A stretch of DNA of 64,000 nucleotides, taken from positions 124,001 to 188,000 of the forward strand of contig NZ_JAJNMU010000016.1 of assembly GCF_022458865.1 (NCBI RefSeq), given 5' to 3'. Both the position numbers and the translations under genes were made by a program. The stretch is from Paenibacillus periandrae. Its GTDB lineage: Bacteria; Bacillota; Bacilli; Paenibacillales; NBRC-103111. The notes under the pieces were generated by a model, which worked only from the letters and a program-made list of their open reading frames with translations, was not told the DNA's origin and did not search any database. Position 1 is the stretch's first letter. Each line of letters starts with the position of its first letter. Of this stretch, positions 16,308 to 25,652 are shown in pieces.

Positions 16308-18434
16308 CTATTCCGTTGTACCGAACCAATCCATCGTTTGAGATCCCAGCAGCTTGCGTTTCCCCTGGAACTCATGATAGATGTTCATCTGATATTGCTT
16401 CAACGATTCAATTTTGAAAATCAGGCTGTCATCCTGCTTGGTAATCCGATAATCAAACTCTCCGAGCTTAAGTCGCTTATCTTCCTCCTCAGGAGCTGTT
16501 TCCAGGTAAAAAACCTCATCGATGTCGACTTTTCCTTTACTGTCTACGAACTGGATAATCAGCTTGCTGCCTTCTGTATTTGTCTCGTAAAAGCTGTCCT
16601 TGGTCAGCTTGTATTTAAAATTAATCCGCAGCGTATTGCGATCCAGCCACGTATTCATATTACTTAATGAAATCGTATACGGGTAGAACACAAGCTCCTT
16701 TAAAGTCGGGCTTACTGTGGTATTTTCCAGGGGAAGCTCCATTTGTACGGCATTGATGTAAGCCTCCGCTTTATCGTCCGTGCCACTGAGTCGCTGTTCG
16801 GTGACCGATTCACCAATGACCAGCCTGAGGCTTTGTACGTCCAAATCCTTGGGAAGCTTGGTTGAAAAAGATAACAGAGCTTTCCCTTGGGGATTCAGCT
16901 TTTGCTTGACTTCGCGAACCCTGGTTGGGTACAGCGCATCATCCGCTGTCTTAAAGAATGCTGTTAGCCTGGGAATCATATTCGAGCGTTTCTCAAGATT
17001 GGATACCTCCACCTGCACCTCAAGAAGATTGCTTGCACCGTCGGTATAGGTGTTGATTTCTCTGGGTGAAAAGCTGGTTGATCGGCCAGAACCGGTAATG
17101 GATTGGGATTGACCAAACGCCAGCAAAGGAAGTACAATCTTTGATTCCGGCAGCTGGAATTGAGCGATTTCCTCGGTTGCGGTTTCGCTCTTCTTTTCCT
17201 GAACGACCAGCTTCGCGGACGCGAACGGATAGGTGTATGGAATTTTGCCAACAAGCTTGACATGAACAGATTCAGAGGGAGGCACACCGACAGATCGGTC
17301 AAGTTTAATAACCTTGGCATCTACCTTACTCCCGCCATCAAGCTCAAAGTAAGCCTTCAATTCGGGAAATGGCAATGCGACCGATTGGTTATGGGACAAG
17401 GATACTTCAGCGCTCAAAATATCCTGATCCTCCCATGGTAAACGATCAACTTTGTCTGCCTTGAATGCATACGTACCCTCTGCATTCGTATACATGACAA
17501 CTCCACCTAACTCCGGCAAAGCTTTAGGGTCAGTTGATATACGTAATGAAGCGATAGGGAAATTGATTTTGGTATCCGTCGCTAGCGCAAACGGCTGTGT
17601 CATGACCAGATCCCAGGAATCGGTTCCTGCTGACAGAGGCAGCTGATTAGCCCTTAGCTGAAGCTCTAGCGGAACATCCGGCTGCAGCGACTGCTTGTCA
17701 GCGTTCAGAACGATATCCAGCGGGTACATCGCACCGTTTGAGGTTCTAAGCGCGTATTGATAGCCGGCGATTCGAATGGAGGTCTTTCCCTTATTGGTCA
17801 TGCGCAGTGTCAGCTTGGGGGACGTATAGTTATCGTTAACAAGTGCCGACCATGCAGTGACGTTCAGTTCAACGGGCATCGCTGATAGCTGTACCGTCTT
17901 TCCTCCTGAGACAGGCGCCCACAATGCTTCGGCTGCGTCCGGGAAGCGAATTTCACCGACTGTAGTTTCCAAATCGGCACTCGTATAATCCCATTTTGTT
18001 ATGCGGAATCCGAGTTCACCTAGCTGAACCGAGTCATTAACCGCTGCGTAAAAAGAGAACTCCACCTGCTGCCCTGCTGGAATTTCTTTTTTCAGCTTAT
18101 CCTGAGCGACCAAATCCGCTTTAAATTCAGCACCGGATGTACTGATAACCTTAACCCAGTAATCAAGAAAGGAAAGCTTACCGCTTCCTGCATTCATGAC
18201 CGTCATCGTAAAAAAGAGCATCCTCCCCCCATCTGTAGGCACCACAGCTGCGTTCTTCAATTGTATGGAGCTGCTTGATCCTATGGAAACAGCGGGGAGC
18301 TGTAAGGACGTATCAAGCTCTTCCCTTTGGTAGCTCTCCCCTTCCGCCATTGCCCGCTGTGTTTGCATTAGCCACATCGCCGCGAGCGCCAGCATGATCA
18401 GCAGCAGTCCGGTCTTCATGTTTAATCGGCACAT
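16308..18434 (-). CDS. large secreted protein of an ABC exporter operon
   Basis: This 708-residue exported protein has an N-terminal signal peptide (MKTGLLLIMLALAAMWLMQ, cleavage near TQRAMA-E). It has no membrane anchor and a series of beta-rich repeats (each with polar strands and LELQ/LRMTN-type segments) that look like immunoglobulin-fold modules. No catalytic motif was found. The ATG at 18434 follows AAGGAGG with 9 nt and lies inside the 3' end of the preceding ATPase gene, a 122-nt overlap in another frame. It is the last gene of the operon and could be an extracytoplasmic partner or substrate of the exporter. The function is unknown. Confidence 0.8.
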   Translation of the reverse strand: MCRLNMKTGLLLIMLALAAMWLMQTQRAMAEGESYQREELDTSLQLPAVSIGSSSSIQLKNAAVVPTDGGRMLFFTMTVMNAGSGKLSFLDYWVKVISTSGAEFKADLVAQDKLKKEIPAGQQVEFSFYAAVNDSVQLGELGFRITKWDYTSADLETTVGEIRFPDAAEALWAPVSGGKTVQLSAMPVELNVTAWSALVNDNYTSPKLTLRMTNKGKTSIRIAGYQYALRTSNGAMYPLDIVLNADKQSLQPDVPLELQLRANQLPLSAGTDSWDLVMTQPFALATDTKINFPIASLRISTDPKALPELGGVVMYTNAEGTYAFKADKVDRLPWEDQDILSAEVSLSHNQSVALPFPELKAYFELDGGSKVDAKVIKLDRSVGVPPSESVHVKLVGKIPYTYPFASAKLVVQEKKSETATEEIAQFQLPESKIVLPLLAFGQSQSITGSGRSTSFSPREINTYTDGASNLLEVQVEVSNLEKRSNMIPRLTAFFKTADDALYPTRVREVKQKLNPQGKALLSFSTKLPKDLDVQSLRLVIGESVTEQRLSGTDDKAEAYINAVQMELPLENTTVSPTLKELVFYPYTISLSNMNTWLDRNTLRINFKYKLTKDSFYETNTEGSKLIIQFVDSKGKVDIDEVFYLETAPEEEDKRLKLGEFDYRITKQDDSLIFKIESLKQYQMNIYHEFQGKRKLLGSQTMDWFGTTE

Positions 18435-19332
18435 GTATACTCTCCTCCTTGGCTTCCGGAGGCAGCAGGACGATTCGCCCGTCCTCCAGTTGGACTCTTA
18501 CCTTATTTGTCGAATGAATACCTATGGATTTAAGCATATCTCCGGGAATTTGCAGACGGCCTGATTTATCGAGAACCGCGTATTCAGTATGGGTTTCATC
18601 ATCGTTCTGCCCTATCCCAGACTCAAGCTCTGCCAGCTCATCTGCATAGGTTTTACGCCGGATCATTTCCGATGAGGTTTTACCGTCCCGTATGGCGACT
18701 ACCCGATCCACTTTTTTGGCGAGCAGCGGGTCATGAGTTACGATGATAACTGTCAAACCGATTCTCCGGTTTAAATCACGAAATAAATCCAGTATTTGAT
18801 CCGCCATCTTGGAATCGACAGAGCCGGTGGGCTCGTCTGCAAGCAGCAGCTTCGGATTATTCGCCAGAGCAATAGCAATCGCCACCCGCTGCTGCTCACC
18901 ACCGGACAGCTGATTGAGCCGATTTTTGATCCGATGGCTTAACCCGACTGCATCCAGCAGCTCCAAGGCACGTTCACGCTTGCGTTTACCCTGCAGAAGA
19001 ATGGGAAGCTCTACATTTTCCTGTGCGGTCAGGTAAGGTATCAAATTGCGTGCATTATTTTGCCAAACGAACCCTACTGTTTCCCGTTTGTAGCGCACAA
19101 GATCATGTTCCGTAAACTTTAACAAATCTTTACCAGCAACCTGCAGTTGTCCGGCTGAAGGTCGGTCCAAGCCTCCCAGCATATTCAATAATGTGGATTT
19201 GCCGCTCCCACTGTTACCGATAATAGCCATCAGCTCTCCTGATTCTACGTGCAGGTCAAGACCTTGAAGCGCTACGACTTCGAGATCGGCTACCTTATAA
19301 ATTTTCACGAGGTTATCACAATGGATCATCAT
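18313..19332 (-). CDS. ABC transporter ATPase (MacB/LolD type) with C-terminal AbrB-like domain
   Basis: This 339-residue ATPase has Walker A GNSGSGKST, signature LSGGEQQR, Walker B LLADEPTGSVD and the switch His in VIIVTHD, as in MacB/LolD partners of FtsX permeases. After the usual end (about 225 residues) it carries an additional 45-residue unit (VLDKSGRLQIPGDMLKSIGI, then DGRIVLLPPE) that reads like a SpoVT/AbrB swapped-hairpin domain. The tail after it is low-complexity. GGGGAGG precedes two adjacent ATGs; the first overlaps the stop of the permease gene by one base. It feeds the FtsX permease encoded upstream. The AbrB-like module may mediate dimerisation or DNA binding. Confidence 0.88.
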   Translation of the reverse strand: MMIHCDNLVKIYKVADLEVVALQGLDLHVESGELMAIIGNSGSGKSTLLNMLGGLDRPSAGQLQVAGKDLLKFTEHDLVRYKRETVGFVWQNNARNLIPYLTAQENVELPILLQGKRKRERALELLDAVGLSHRIKNRLNQLSGGEQQRVAIAIALANNPKLLLADEPTGSVDSKMADQILDLFRDLNRRIGLTVIIVTHDPLLAKKVDRVVAIRDGKTSSEMIRRKTYADELAELESGIGQNDDETHTEYAVLDKSGRLQIPGDMLKSIGIHSTNKVRVQLEDGRIVLLPPEAKEESIHVPIKHEDRTAADHAGARGDVANANTAGNGGRGELPKGRA

Positions 19333-22244
19333 TAATCCTCCCCGAGCTTGACTGCCTGATGAATCTTGATCCGTGAGAGCATCGTCCCCAGAATTAGCAA
19401 ACCCATGGAAAGCATAACCGTCACGATGATATAGAGCTGAATTTGATCCCGGGGATCAAAGGTTACCTGAAATGGCGGAACCTGGCTCGACGTTTGCATG
19501 GATAACTGGAACATCGGTACGAATAATCGGCTGGTCAAATTACCCGTTAATAGCCCAATGGCTACGGCCGCACCCGAGGTGAGAAGCTGTTCCCCGATCA
19601 GCATCAATATTAATTGACGGAATGAAACCCCCATAGCCCGCAATATCCCAAATTGCAGAACACGTCCTGATAAGGACAACACCCAATACAACAAAAATCC
19701 GCAAAAACTGATCACTATTGAAATAATGAAGCCAAGTGTCATGACACCATTAATGGCAAGCAGAAAAGGATCGTTTTTGGAGCGGATCAAGTCCTGCTTG
19801 GCATCTACAAGCTTGGTAATCGGAATTTGCTTATCCTCCAGCGTTTGGTAAAGCTCCTGACTTTTCGTTTCAGGCTTCAGCTTTAACCAAACCTCATACG
19901 GCTCCAGGGCCATATTGTTCTGAATATAGGACAGATGACCCACAATCAGCATCGGGTCCTTGACCTTTTTATTTTTGGCATTGCTTGACGAACTGCTGCC
20001 AGAAGCGGCAGCCCTATCCGTAAAGAGCGGATTGGGATTCCAGGATGGCCAGTAATCAACAATTCCAAAAACCTGGAACATCGTGCTTTCCACACCGCTC
20101 CAGCTCGCATAGATGGGGTCGCCTACCTTCAGGCTGTACTGGTCAGCCATCGTGCGGGATACAAGCACCGCAGCAGGGTTCACGGCCATTAAATTCAAAT
20201 AATCATAAAAGTGGTGGTCAAGCAGGCCATTGCGCATCCAGGCCGTTCGACCAAAATCATCGGTATCGATGCCCATCAAGGTAGCTGTACCGCGTTCCTT
20301 GCCTACGGTGAACCCGGCTTCCTTTTTCGTAAATACTTTGGCCGCTTGCTCAACTCCATTTAGCTGGGTGATCGGCAAGAAGGGAGGCTCAGAAAATTGA
20401 ACCTTCTTCTTGGCAGCAGCCAGACTCTCTTCAGTAACGGCTTCACTGCCATAATCACCACCCATGCTTGGCGGAGGCGCATCATCCTCCCACTTCAATT
20501 GCATCGCAATATCCGCACCGTTGCTGTACATGATTTTCTCGCCGGCATTTTTATTAATCGTTCTGGCCGCGCTTGCACTGAACAAGCCCGTAGCCAGCGT
20601 AACGCTTAAGAACACCATGATCGCTTGATACTGAGTTGTTGAGCGCCCGACCTGCAGCAGCGTAGAGTATAGAGAAGGCGGCCACCAGCGTCTACCGAGA
20701 TGATACAGCAAGCGAACCAGATACGGATATATCCGCAACAGCAGAAAGCTCGCTCCCAGTACAAACAGCGCTGGAACCAGAAATAGCAGAGGATCCATCT
20801 GCAGATCTGTCGTATCCAGTCCAAGTGCCTGCATATCGGACATACGACGGCGGAATGTATACAGTCCATACATGGAGATAGCCAACAAAACGATATCCAC
20901 TCCGTACTTATGCCAAAAGGATAATCCCGATTGTCTGGCCATCTGCTGCTTATGTCCAACAATCGTAGCTTTCATCGCAAACAACACAGGCAGCAATGTC
21001 ATGAGGACTGAGCAAAGAACGGCGTACAACCCGTATTGAAATGCTTCCTGATTCAGCTTGACATCCAGCGTCGCCCGCTGAACAAATTCAAGAAAACCAT
21101 TGGAAGCACCCAGCACCTTGGTCAACGACAGACCCACGAACGGTCCGCATAGGAGTGCAATAGCACCTAACATAACCCCTTCCACAACATATCCGAGCAC
21201 AATTTGCAAACGACTTGCACCGCGGCTGCGAAGTACGGCAATTTCGGTTTTCTGACGATCAATAATAAGATTGGAAACCATGAATAAATAATAAGCCAGC
21301 ATAATCATCACAGGCACATTCAATGACCATAACATCATCCGAAGCTTTTCTTCCTTTGCGTAGTAACCAGTCAACGTTTTCAAGGCAGGAGCCTTAACCG
21401 AACTATTCGGAAAATGGTTGCCAAGGTAATTTTCTGTACGCTGGTGTGTCTGAATAAAACGCTCGATCGAATCCAGCTTCATTTGGCTGTAATCAACAGT
21501 CATATACCAGCTGCTGGAACGAAGCATAAGCTGCTGCTCCTTGGTTATCGTCTGTTCAAACCAATCGTAAGAAACCAATAGACTGGCTTTGTAGCTGGAC
21601 AGCGGATTGTACCAATACATATCATCGTACGTTTTGCGGTCAACAACCCCAACAATTTTGAATTTAATCGGAGTTTTGGCTGTGTCATCCTCAATCACAT
21701 ATTCCTGACCAACGACCATCTTCAATAGTGACAGACCTTGATCCACAACAACCGCTTCTACCACACCATCTACAGGGGCAGCCGAAGGCAGCTTTCCGTC
21801 GACAATACGAACGTGCTCGTCCATTCCGCGTAGAGCTGTAATATCGGCGCGTCGACTAACTTTGTTGTCAATTTTATTGGCATCAACCGGGACCAAATTC
21901 CAGCTATCCGTTGACCTTTCCGTGACGAAATTGGGGATTGGCAGCTGAAAAGCGGGAGCAATGGATTGGGACATGTAAGCGTCCGCATTTATAATGGCCT
22001 GCCTCGATTCCTCAGGTGATATTTCTCCGGTCAAATATACCGAACTCCAAAAAATCCCCGAGTACTGCTGGCTGTTCGTCTGAAGCAGCTCCAAATCCTT
22101 AACCAGGAGCCGCTGCAAAATTGCACTTGTATAAATCGGCATGCTGCTCACAAGTCCGACCGAGATGATCAAGCCGAGCAGAAGGCTGAATTCGAGCCAT
22201 TTGTTTTTGATCATTTTGCGCATGATCATCACAAGTATCGCCAC
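19332..22244 (-). CDS. FtsX-domain ABC transporter permease (970 residues)
   Basis: This large inner-membrane protein has about ten predicted helices. One is N-terminal (17-38) before a roughly 260-residue extracytoplasmic domain. A group lies at about 305-560, a second extracytoplasmic domain follows, and the last three helices (about 845-960) form the C-terminal FtsX domain (GILRAMGVSFRQL). An internal FtsX-like segment (AVLRSRGASRLQIVLGY) shows it is a duplicated MacB-type permease in one chain. It starts at a GTG (22244) after GAGGTGA. It is encoded between the adaptor lipoprotein (11-nt gap) and the AbrB-fused ATPase (1-nt overlap). It probably exports a lipophilic compound or peptide, or performs mechanotransmission. 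Confidence 0.88.
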   Translation of the reverse strand: MAILVMIMRKMIKNKWLEFSLLLGLIISVGLVSSMPIYTSAILQRLLVKDLELLQTNSQQYSGIFWSSVYLTGEISPEESRQAIINADAYMSQSIAPAFQLPIPNFVTERSTDSWNLVPVDANKIDNKVSRRADITALRGMDEHVRIVDGKLPSAAPVDGVVEAVVVDQGLSLLKMVVGQEYVIEDDTAKTPIKFKIVGVVDRKTYDDMYWYNPLSSYKASLLVSYDWFEQTITKEQQLMLRSSSWYMTVDYSQMKLDSIERFIQTHQRTENYLGNHFPNSSVKAPALKTLTGYYAKEEKLRMMLWSLNVPVMIMLAYYLFMVSNLIIDRQKTEIAVLRSRGASRLQIVLGYVVEGVMLGAIALLCGPFVGLSLTKVLGASNGFLEFVQRATLDVKLNQEAFQYGLYAVLCSVLMTLLPVLFAMKATIVGHKQQMARQSGLSFWHKYGVDIVLLAISMYGLYTFRRRMSDMQALGLDTTDLQMDPLLFLVPALFVLGASFLLLRIYPYLVRLLYHLGRRWWPPSLYSTLLQVGRSTTQYQAIMVFLSVTLATGLFSASAARTINKNAGEKIMYSNGADIAMQLKWEDDAPPPSMGGDYGSEAVTEESLAAAKKKVQFSEPPFLPITQLNGVEQAAKVFTKKEAGFTVGKERGTATLMGIDTDDFGRTAWMRNGLLDHHFYDYLNLMAVNPAAVLVSRTMADQYSLKVGDPIYASWSGVESTMFQVFGIVDYWPSWNPNPLFTDRAAASGSSSSSNAKNKKVKDPMLIVGHLSYIQNNMALEPYEVWLKLKPETKSQELYQTLEDKQIPITKLVDAKQDLIRSKNDPFLLAINGVMTLGFIISIVISFCGFLLYWVLSLSGRVLQFGILRAMGVSFRQLILMLIGEQLLTSGAAVAIGLLTGNLTSRLFVPMFQLSMQTSSQVPPFQVTFDPRDQIQLYIIVTVMLSMGLLILGTMLSRIKIHQAVKLGED

Positions 22245-22255
22245 ACGGTATCACC

Positions 22256-23299
22256 TCAATTGTTTAAAATCACCTTTTGTCCCTCTTTGATGCCTTTGCG
22301 AATCTCAACTTCCGTAGACGATACGATTCCCTTTTCAACATCAAGCTCTTTACGACTTTCCCCTTCAAGCACCTGTACATAATCTCGTCCCATGTAGGAG
22401 CGGAGTCCAATCTTGGGAATAATCATCACGTCCTCCCGATTTTCGGTAACGATGGTAATATCGGCGCTATTGCCAATCTCTATCGTATCGGGCAGCCCTT
22501 GGGCTGTGATGACAATCGTTTTCGCATTCTTATCCGCAATAGCTTTTACATCAGATTGGGGTGCGGTTGCGGGAATTTGCGACACGATGCCGGGGTAGAC
22601 GCCTCCTTTTACCTTTACCTCTGCAGGCATTCCAATCTGGACTCCAACTAAATCATTCGTATTGGTCGTTTCATACACCAGACGCACCGATTTAGGATCG
22701 GATACCGTTAAGATCGCTTTATAGGCCACAACAGGATCTCCCTGCCTGATGGGATCAAGGAACGTTACAATACCGCTGACATCGGAAATCAGCTTCGTCT
22801 TGCTCAATTGCTTTCGATACAGATCCAGCTGTATTTCCTCCTTCTGTATATCCAGCAGCTTGATTCGGATGGCAATCGCATCACCGCGTTTCTCATCCTT
22901 GGCTTGTTCCAGAGCAAGCCTTGCCTTTTCCACAACAAGCTCCTGCTGGAGGATTTTTCCTTCAATTTCACCTTTTTCAAGCTGAGCAACAACATCCCCC
23001 TTATTGACAACAGACCCAAGATTCACATTGATTTCGGCAAGCCTCCCTCCGGATTCGGGGTAGAACAAATATTGCATCTTGTCCGCAGCAAAGATGCCTA
23101 CTCCATTGATTTGCTTCTTGATAGTGCCCTTCTTGACCTCATACAGCTCAAAATTTTCCTTGACCGGCTTCACGAGCGGTGGCTTTAACGCTTCCTCCTC
23201 CTGGGGCAGCAGACTGCAGCCGGTGATACATGTTATTACGATCGATGCTGTCATTATCCAAGAAACTATCATAAAGCGCTTGTTAGCTTTCTTCCACAA
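22256..23299 (-). CDS. HlyD/RND-type periplasmic adaptor lipoprotein
   Basis: This membrane-fusion-type adaptor (about 347 residues) has a lipoprotein signal with lipobox ITGC. The lipoyl/barrel-sandwich parts flank a coiled-coil hairpin (EGKILQQELVVEKARLALEQ, then DIQKEEIQLDLYRKQ). The C-terminal beta-barrel ends in VEIRKGIKEGQKVIL. It would couple the FtsX permease to the outside. The best start is a TTG at 23299, because GGAGG lies 9 nt before it inside the end of the ATPase gene (17-nt overlap). Longer in-frame starts would run upstream through that ATPase gene. MacA-like proteins in Gram-positives play this role with MacB-type transporters. Confidence 0.88.
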   Translation of the reverse strand: MWKKANKRFMIVSWIMTASIVITCITGCSLLPQEEEALKPPLVKPVKENFELYEVKKGTIKKQINGVGIFAADKMQYLFYPESGGRLAEINVNLGSVVNKGDVVAQLEKGEIEGKILQQELVVEKARLALEQAKDEKRGDAIAIRIKLLDIQKEEIQLDLYRKQLSKTKLISDVSGIVTFLDPIRQGDPVVAYKAILTVSDPKSVRLVYETTNTNDLVGVQIGMPAEVKVKGGVYPGIVSQIPATAPQSDVKAIADKNAKTIVITAQGLPDTIEIGNSADITIVTENREDVMIIPKIGLRSYMGRDYVQVLEGESRKELDVEKGIVSSTEVEIRKGIKEGQKVILNN

Positions 23300-23993
23300 T
23301 ATGTCCATCCTCCAGTGCATACACTTGATCCACCACTTCCATAATCGCCGGGTCATGTGTCGTCAAAATAATCGTCATTCCTTCAAACTGCACCAAATCC
23401 TTGAATACCTTCAACACCTGCAGCCCCATACGACTGTCGAGCTCAGCAGTTGGTTCATCCGCCAACAACAGCTTCGGTCGGTGGGCTATCGCTCTGGCAA
23501 TCGCGGTGCGCTGCTGCTCACCACCTGACATCTCATAGGGGCGATGCTTCATTCTTGGTCTCAAACCGACAAAATCAAGCGATTGTTCCGCATACTCACG
23601 ACGTTGAGCCGAAGGTATGCCTGCAATACGCAAGCCAAATTCAACATTCTCATAAGCCGACATATAAGGAACCAAAGCAAATGACTGAAATATAAGGCCA
23701 AGACGAGTGCGACGCAGCTCATTCCTTTTTTTGTCGGATAATCCTGTCACATCCTGACCTTCAAAATAAATCGCTCCTTCTGTAGGCCGATCCAACAGTC
23801 CGAGCATATTTAAAAGCGTAGTTTTGCCTGAACCCGAACGTCCCCTTAGCGCGATCAGACGACCGGAGGCGATATGAAGCGAAGCACCACGCAGTGCATG
23901 CACGGCAGCACCGGCTTTGCCGAAGGTTCGGGTCAGACTGACAGCTTGTAAGATCGGATCACTCGTTGGATAGTTGTGTATGGGATGCTGCAT
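23283..23993 (-). CDS. ABC transporter ATPase (MacB/LolD type)
   Basis: This 236-residue nucleotide-binding subunit has Walker A GRSGSGKTT, Q-loop IFQSFALVPYMSA, signature MSGGEQQRTAIARA, Walker B LLLADEPTAELD and H-loop ILTTHDP. It is the first gene of the five-gene exporter operon. A second ATPase with an AbrB-like tail is encoded after the permease, so this exporter may use a heterodimer or two alternative ATPases. The start follows GGAGGAATATCC. A response regulator and kinase pair lies directly upstream on the same strand, separated by a terminator. Confidence 0.93.
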   Translation of the reverse strand: MQHPIHNYPTSDPILQAVSLTRTFGKAGAAVHALRGASLHIASGRLIALRGRSGSGKTTLLNMLGLLDRPTEGAIYFEGQDVTGLSDKKRNELRRTRLGLIFQSFALVPYMSAYENVEFGLRIAGIPSAQRREYAEQSLDFVGLRPRMKHRPYEMSGGEQQRTAIARAIAHRPKLLLADEPTAELDSRMGLQVLKVFKDLVQFEGMTIILTTHDPAIMEVVDQVYALEDGHIVEES

Positions 23994-24059
23994 GGATATT
24001 CCTCCAAGGTCTCAATTGTAAACGTATTCTTTACTTATAATGTAAACCTTTCCAGCACA

Positions 24060-24097
24060 TAAAAATAGACACCAATTTGTTGGAATTGGTGTCTATT
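24060..24097 (-). terminator. intrinsic terminator overlapping the response-regulator stop codon
   Basis: A 14-bp perfect stem AATAGACACCAATT/AATTGGTGTCTATT with a 6-nt loop is followed by TTTTATG on the minus strand. It separates the two-component pair from the exporter operon and covers the last codons of the regulator. Confidence 0.85.
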
Positions 24098-25649
24098 TGT
24101 TCTGTTCCTCATATTCCTTTGGTGTACAGCCGACAGCTTTTTTAAACGTTTTGGCGAATACCTTGGCATCGGTAAAGCCGACAGCTTCGGCAACCTCATA
24201 TACCTTTTTATTATTAGCCAGCAAAAGCTGCTTGGCGGCTTCAAGTCTGATGCGCACCAGTGATTCGATCAACGACTCCCCCGTCTCCTTGCTGTACAAA
24301 TCGCTCAAATAGCTGCGGCTCAGCTTAACATTTTGCGCAATATCCGTTGTACTGATGGCCAGATGGTAATTATGCTTCATATATATCTGTGCTTTACGGA
24401 CAAAAGGATTTCGCGAGGTCGGAACCACGGCCGTGCCTGATTGCAGAATAGTCAGCTCCCGACATGCCTCCGTAAACCACATTCCGAGCGTTTCCAACCG
24501 AAAATAGGCTTGCGCTTGGGCTGCTGCAACCTTACGATCAAAATCATCCAGGTTGCCCGTCCCCTCCTGTCGAGCCAACGCAGCTGCAAAGCTTAGCAGC
24601 TCATATAGAAAGCTGGAAGTCTGTGTGATCGGAGGCTGGAGACTACCCAGTCGCTTGCAGATTTGCTCAGACCAATAAACAACCGCATCTTCATTATGCC
24701 CAGCTATCGCACGCAGCAGATTTTGCTTTTCGTCCTGGGGAAGCTCCCCCTTCCAGGCCGAATGCTGCTCATCACTTACCTTTACCTCTGAAGCCTGCTG
24801 AATGAAAAGCCCCGTTTGAACCCCGTAAAAACACCGCTTTCTGAGCTCATCATGCATATGTACAATACGATACAGCTGTTCGGGTTGGTTGATTCCAGTA
24901 ACAGCCGACAGCCAAAAGCCATGCTCTGTTAAACCTGTATTTGAACCTGCTAAAGATTGCTGCAGCTGAGCCTTACGCTCCTGATGAGCGGCTGTTATTT
25001 GATCCTTATAAATAAGCAGCACTTGATGCTCGTTCACTGATACATAGGCCCATACATCCGGCCAATCCCATCCGTTTATTGATAATCGAACGTCTGGTGC
25101 CAAATAAATCATCCAGCTCGACAGCTTTCCGTCAGCCGTAAAAAGCGCCTCCTCAAGCTCTATATCAGGCTGACCGCTTACCCATGCTTTCTTAAGCCTT
25201 AATCCCCACTGTGCCTGATTCGACTGCAGCAGCTGCTGTGTGAGCATTAGCTGTTTCTGCTTCTGTTCACGTTGCTTTTGCAAATCAAGCTTCGCTTCGT
25301 TAAGAATAGTGATCAGCTGCTCTGGCTCCATCGTAGGCTTTAATATATAATCGTGTGCGCCAAGCTTCATCGCTTCTTTCACATATTTGAAGTCATCCAA
25401 ACAGCTTAACACGATGACGGCTACATCAGATTCCATCTGCTTCATTCTTCTGACCAGCTCCAGACCGTCCATACGCGGCATCAAAATATCGGTCACTACC
25501 AGATCAATGCCCCCGTCCGCCAGCCTTTCCCATGCTTCGTTACCATCACAGGCTTCACCACCCCACTCGAAGCCGTGCTCCTCCCAGCGGATCATCGTTT
25601 TCAGCACCTGCCTAATAATTGGCTCGTCATCGACTACTAATACCTTCAT
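24093..25649 (-). CDS. response regulator, receiver + AraC HTH (YesN-type)
   Basis: This 518-residue regulator begins MKVLVVDDEPIIRQVLKTM, with the phospho-acceptor Asp in LVVTDILMPRMDG. A long helical linker follows, then a C-terminal AraC domain (SRSYLSDLYSKETGESLIE, VGFTDAKVFAKTFKKAVG). AAGGATAAACG precedes the ATG, 3 nt after the stop codon of its kinase gene, so the two are coupled. The position directly upstream of the FtsX-type exporter operon suggests that it controls that operon. Confidence 0.92.
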   Translation of the reverse strand: MKVLVVDDEPIIRQVLKTMIRWEEHGFEWGGEACDGNEAWERLADGGIDLVVTDILMPRMDGLELVRRMKQMESDVAVIVLSCLDDFKYVKEAMKLGAHDYILKPTMEPEQLITILNEAKLDLQKQREQKQKQLMLTQQLLQSNQAQWGLRLKKAWVSGQPDIELEEALFTADGKLSSWMIYLAPDVRLSINGWDWPDVWAYVSVNEHQVLLIYKDQITAAHQERKAQLQQSLAGSNTGLTEHGFWLSAVTGINQPEQLYRIVHMHDELRKRCFYGVQTGLFIQQASEVKVSDEQHSAWKGELPQDEKQNLLRAIAGHNEDAVVYWSEQICKRLGSLQPPITQTSSFLYELLSFAAALARQEGTGNLDDFDRKVAAAQAQAYFRLETLGMWFTEACRELTILQSGTAVVPTSRNPFVRKAQIYMKHNYHLAISTTDIAQNVKLSRSYLSDLYSKETGESLIESLVRIRLEAAKQLLLANNKKVYEVAEAVGFTDAKVFAKTFKKAVGCTPKEYEEQNK

Positions 25650-25652
25650 CGT

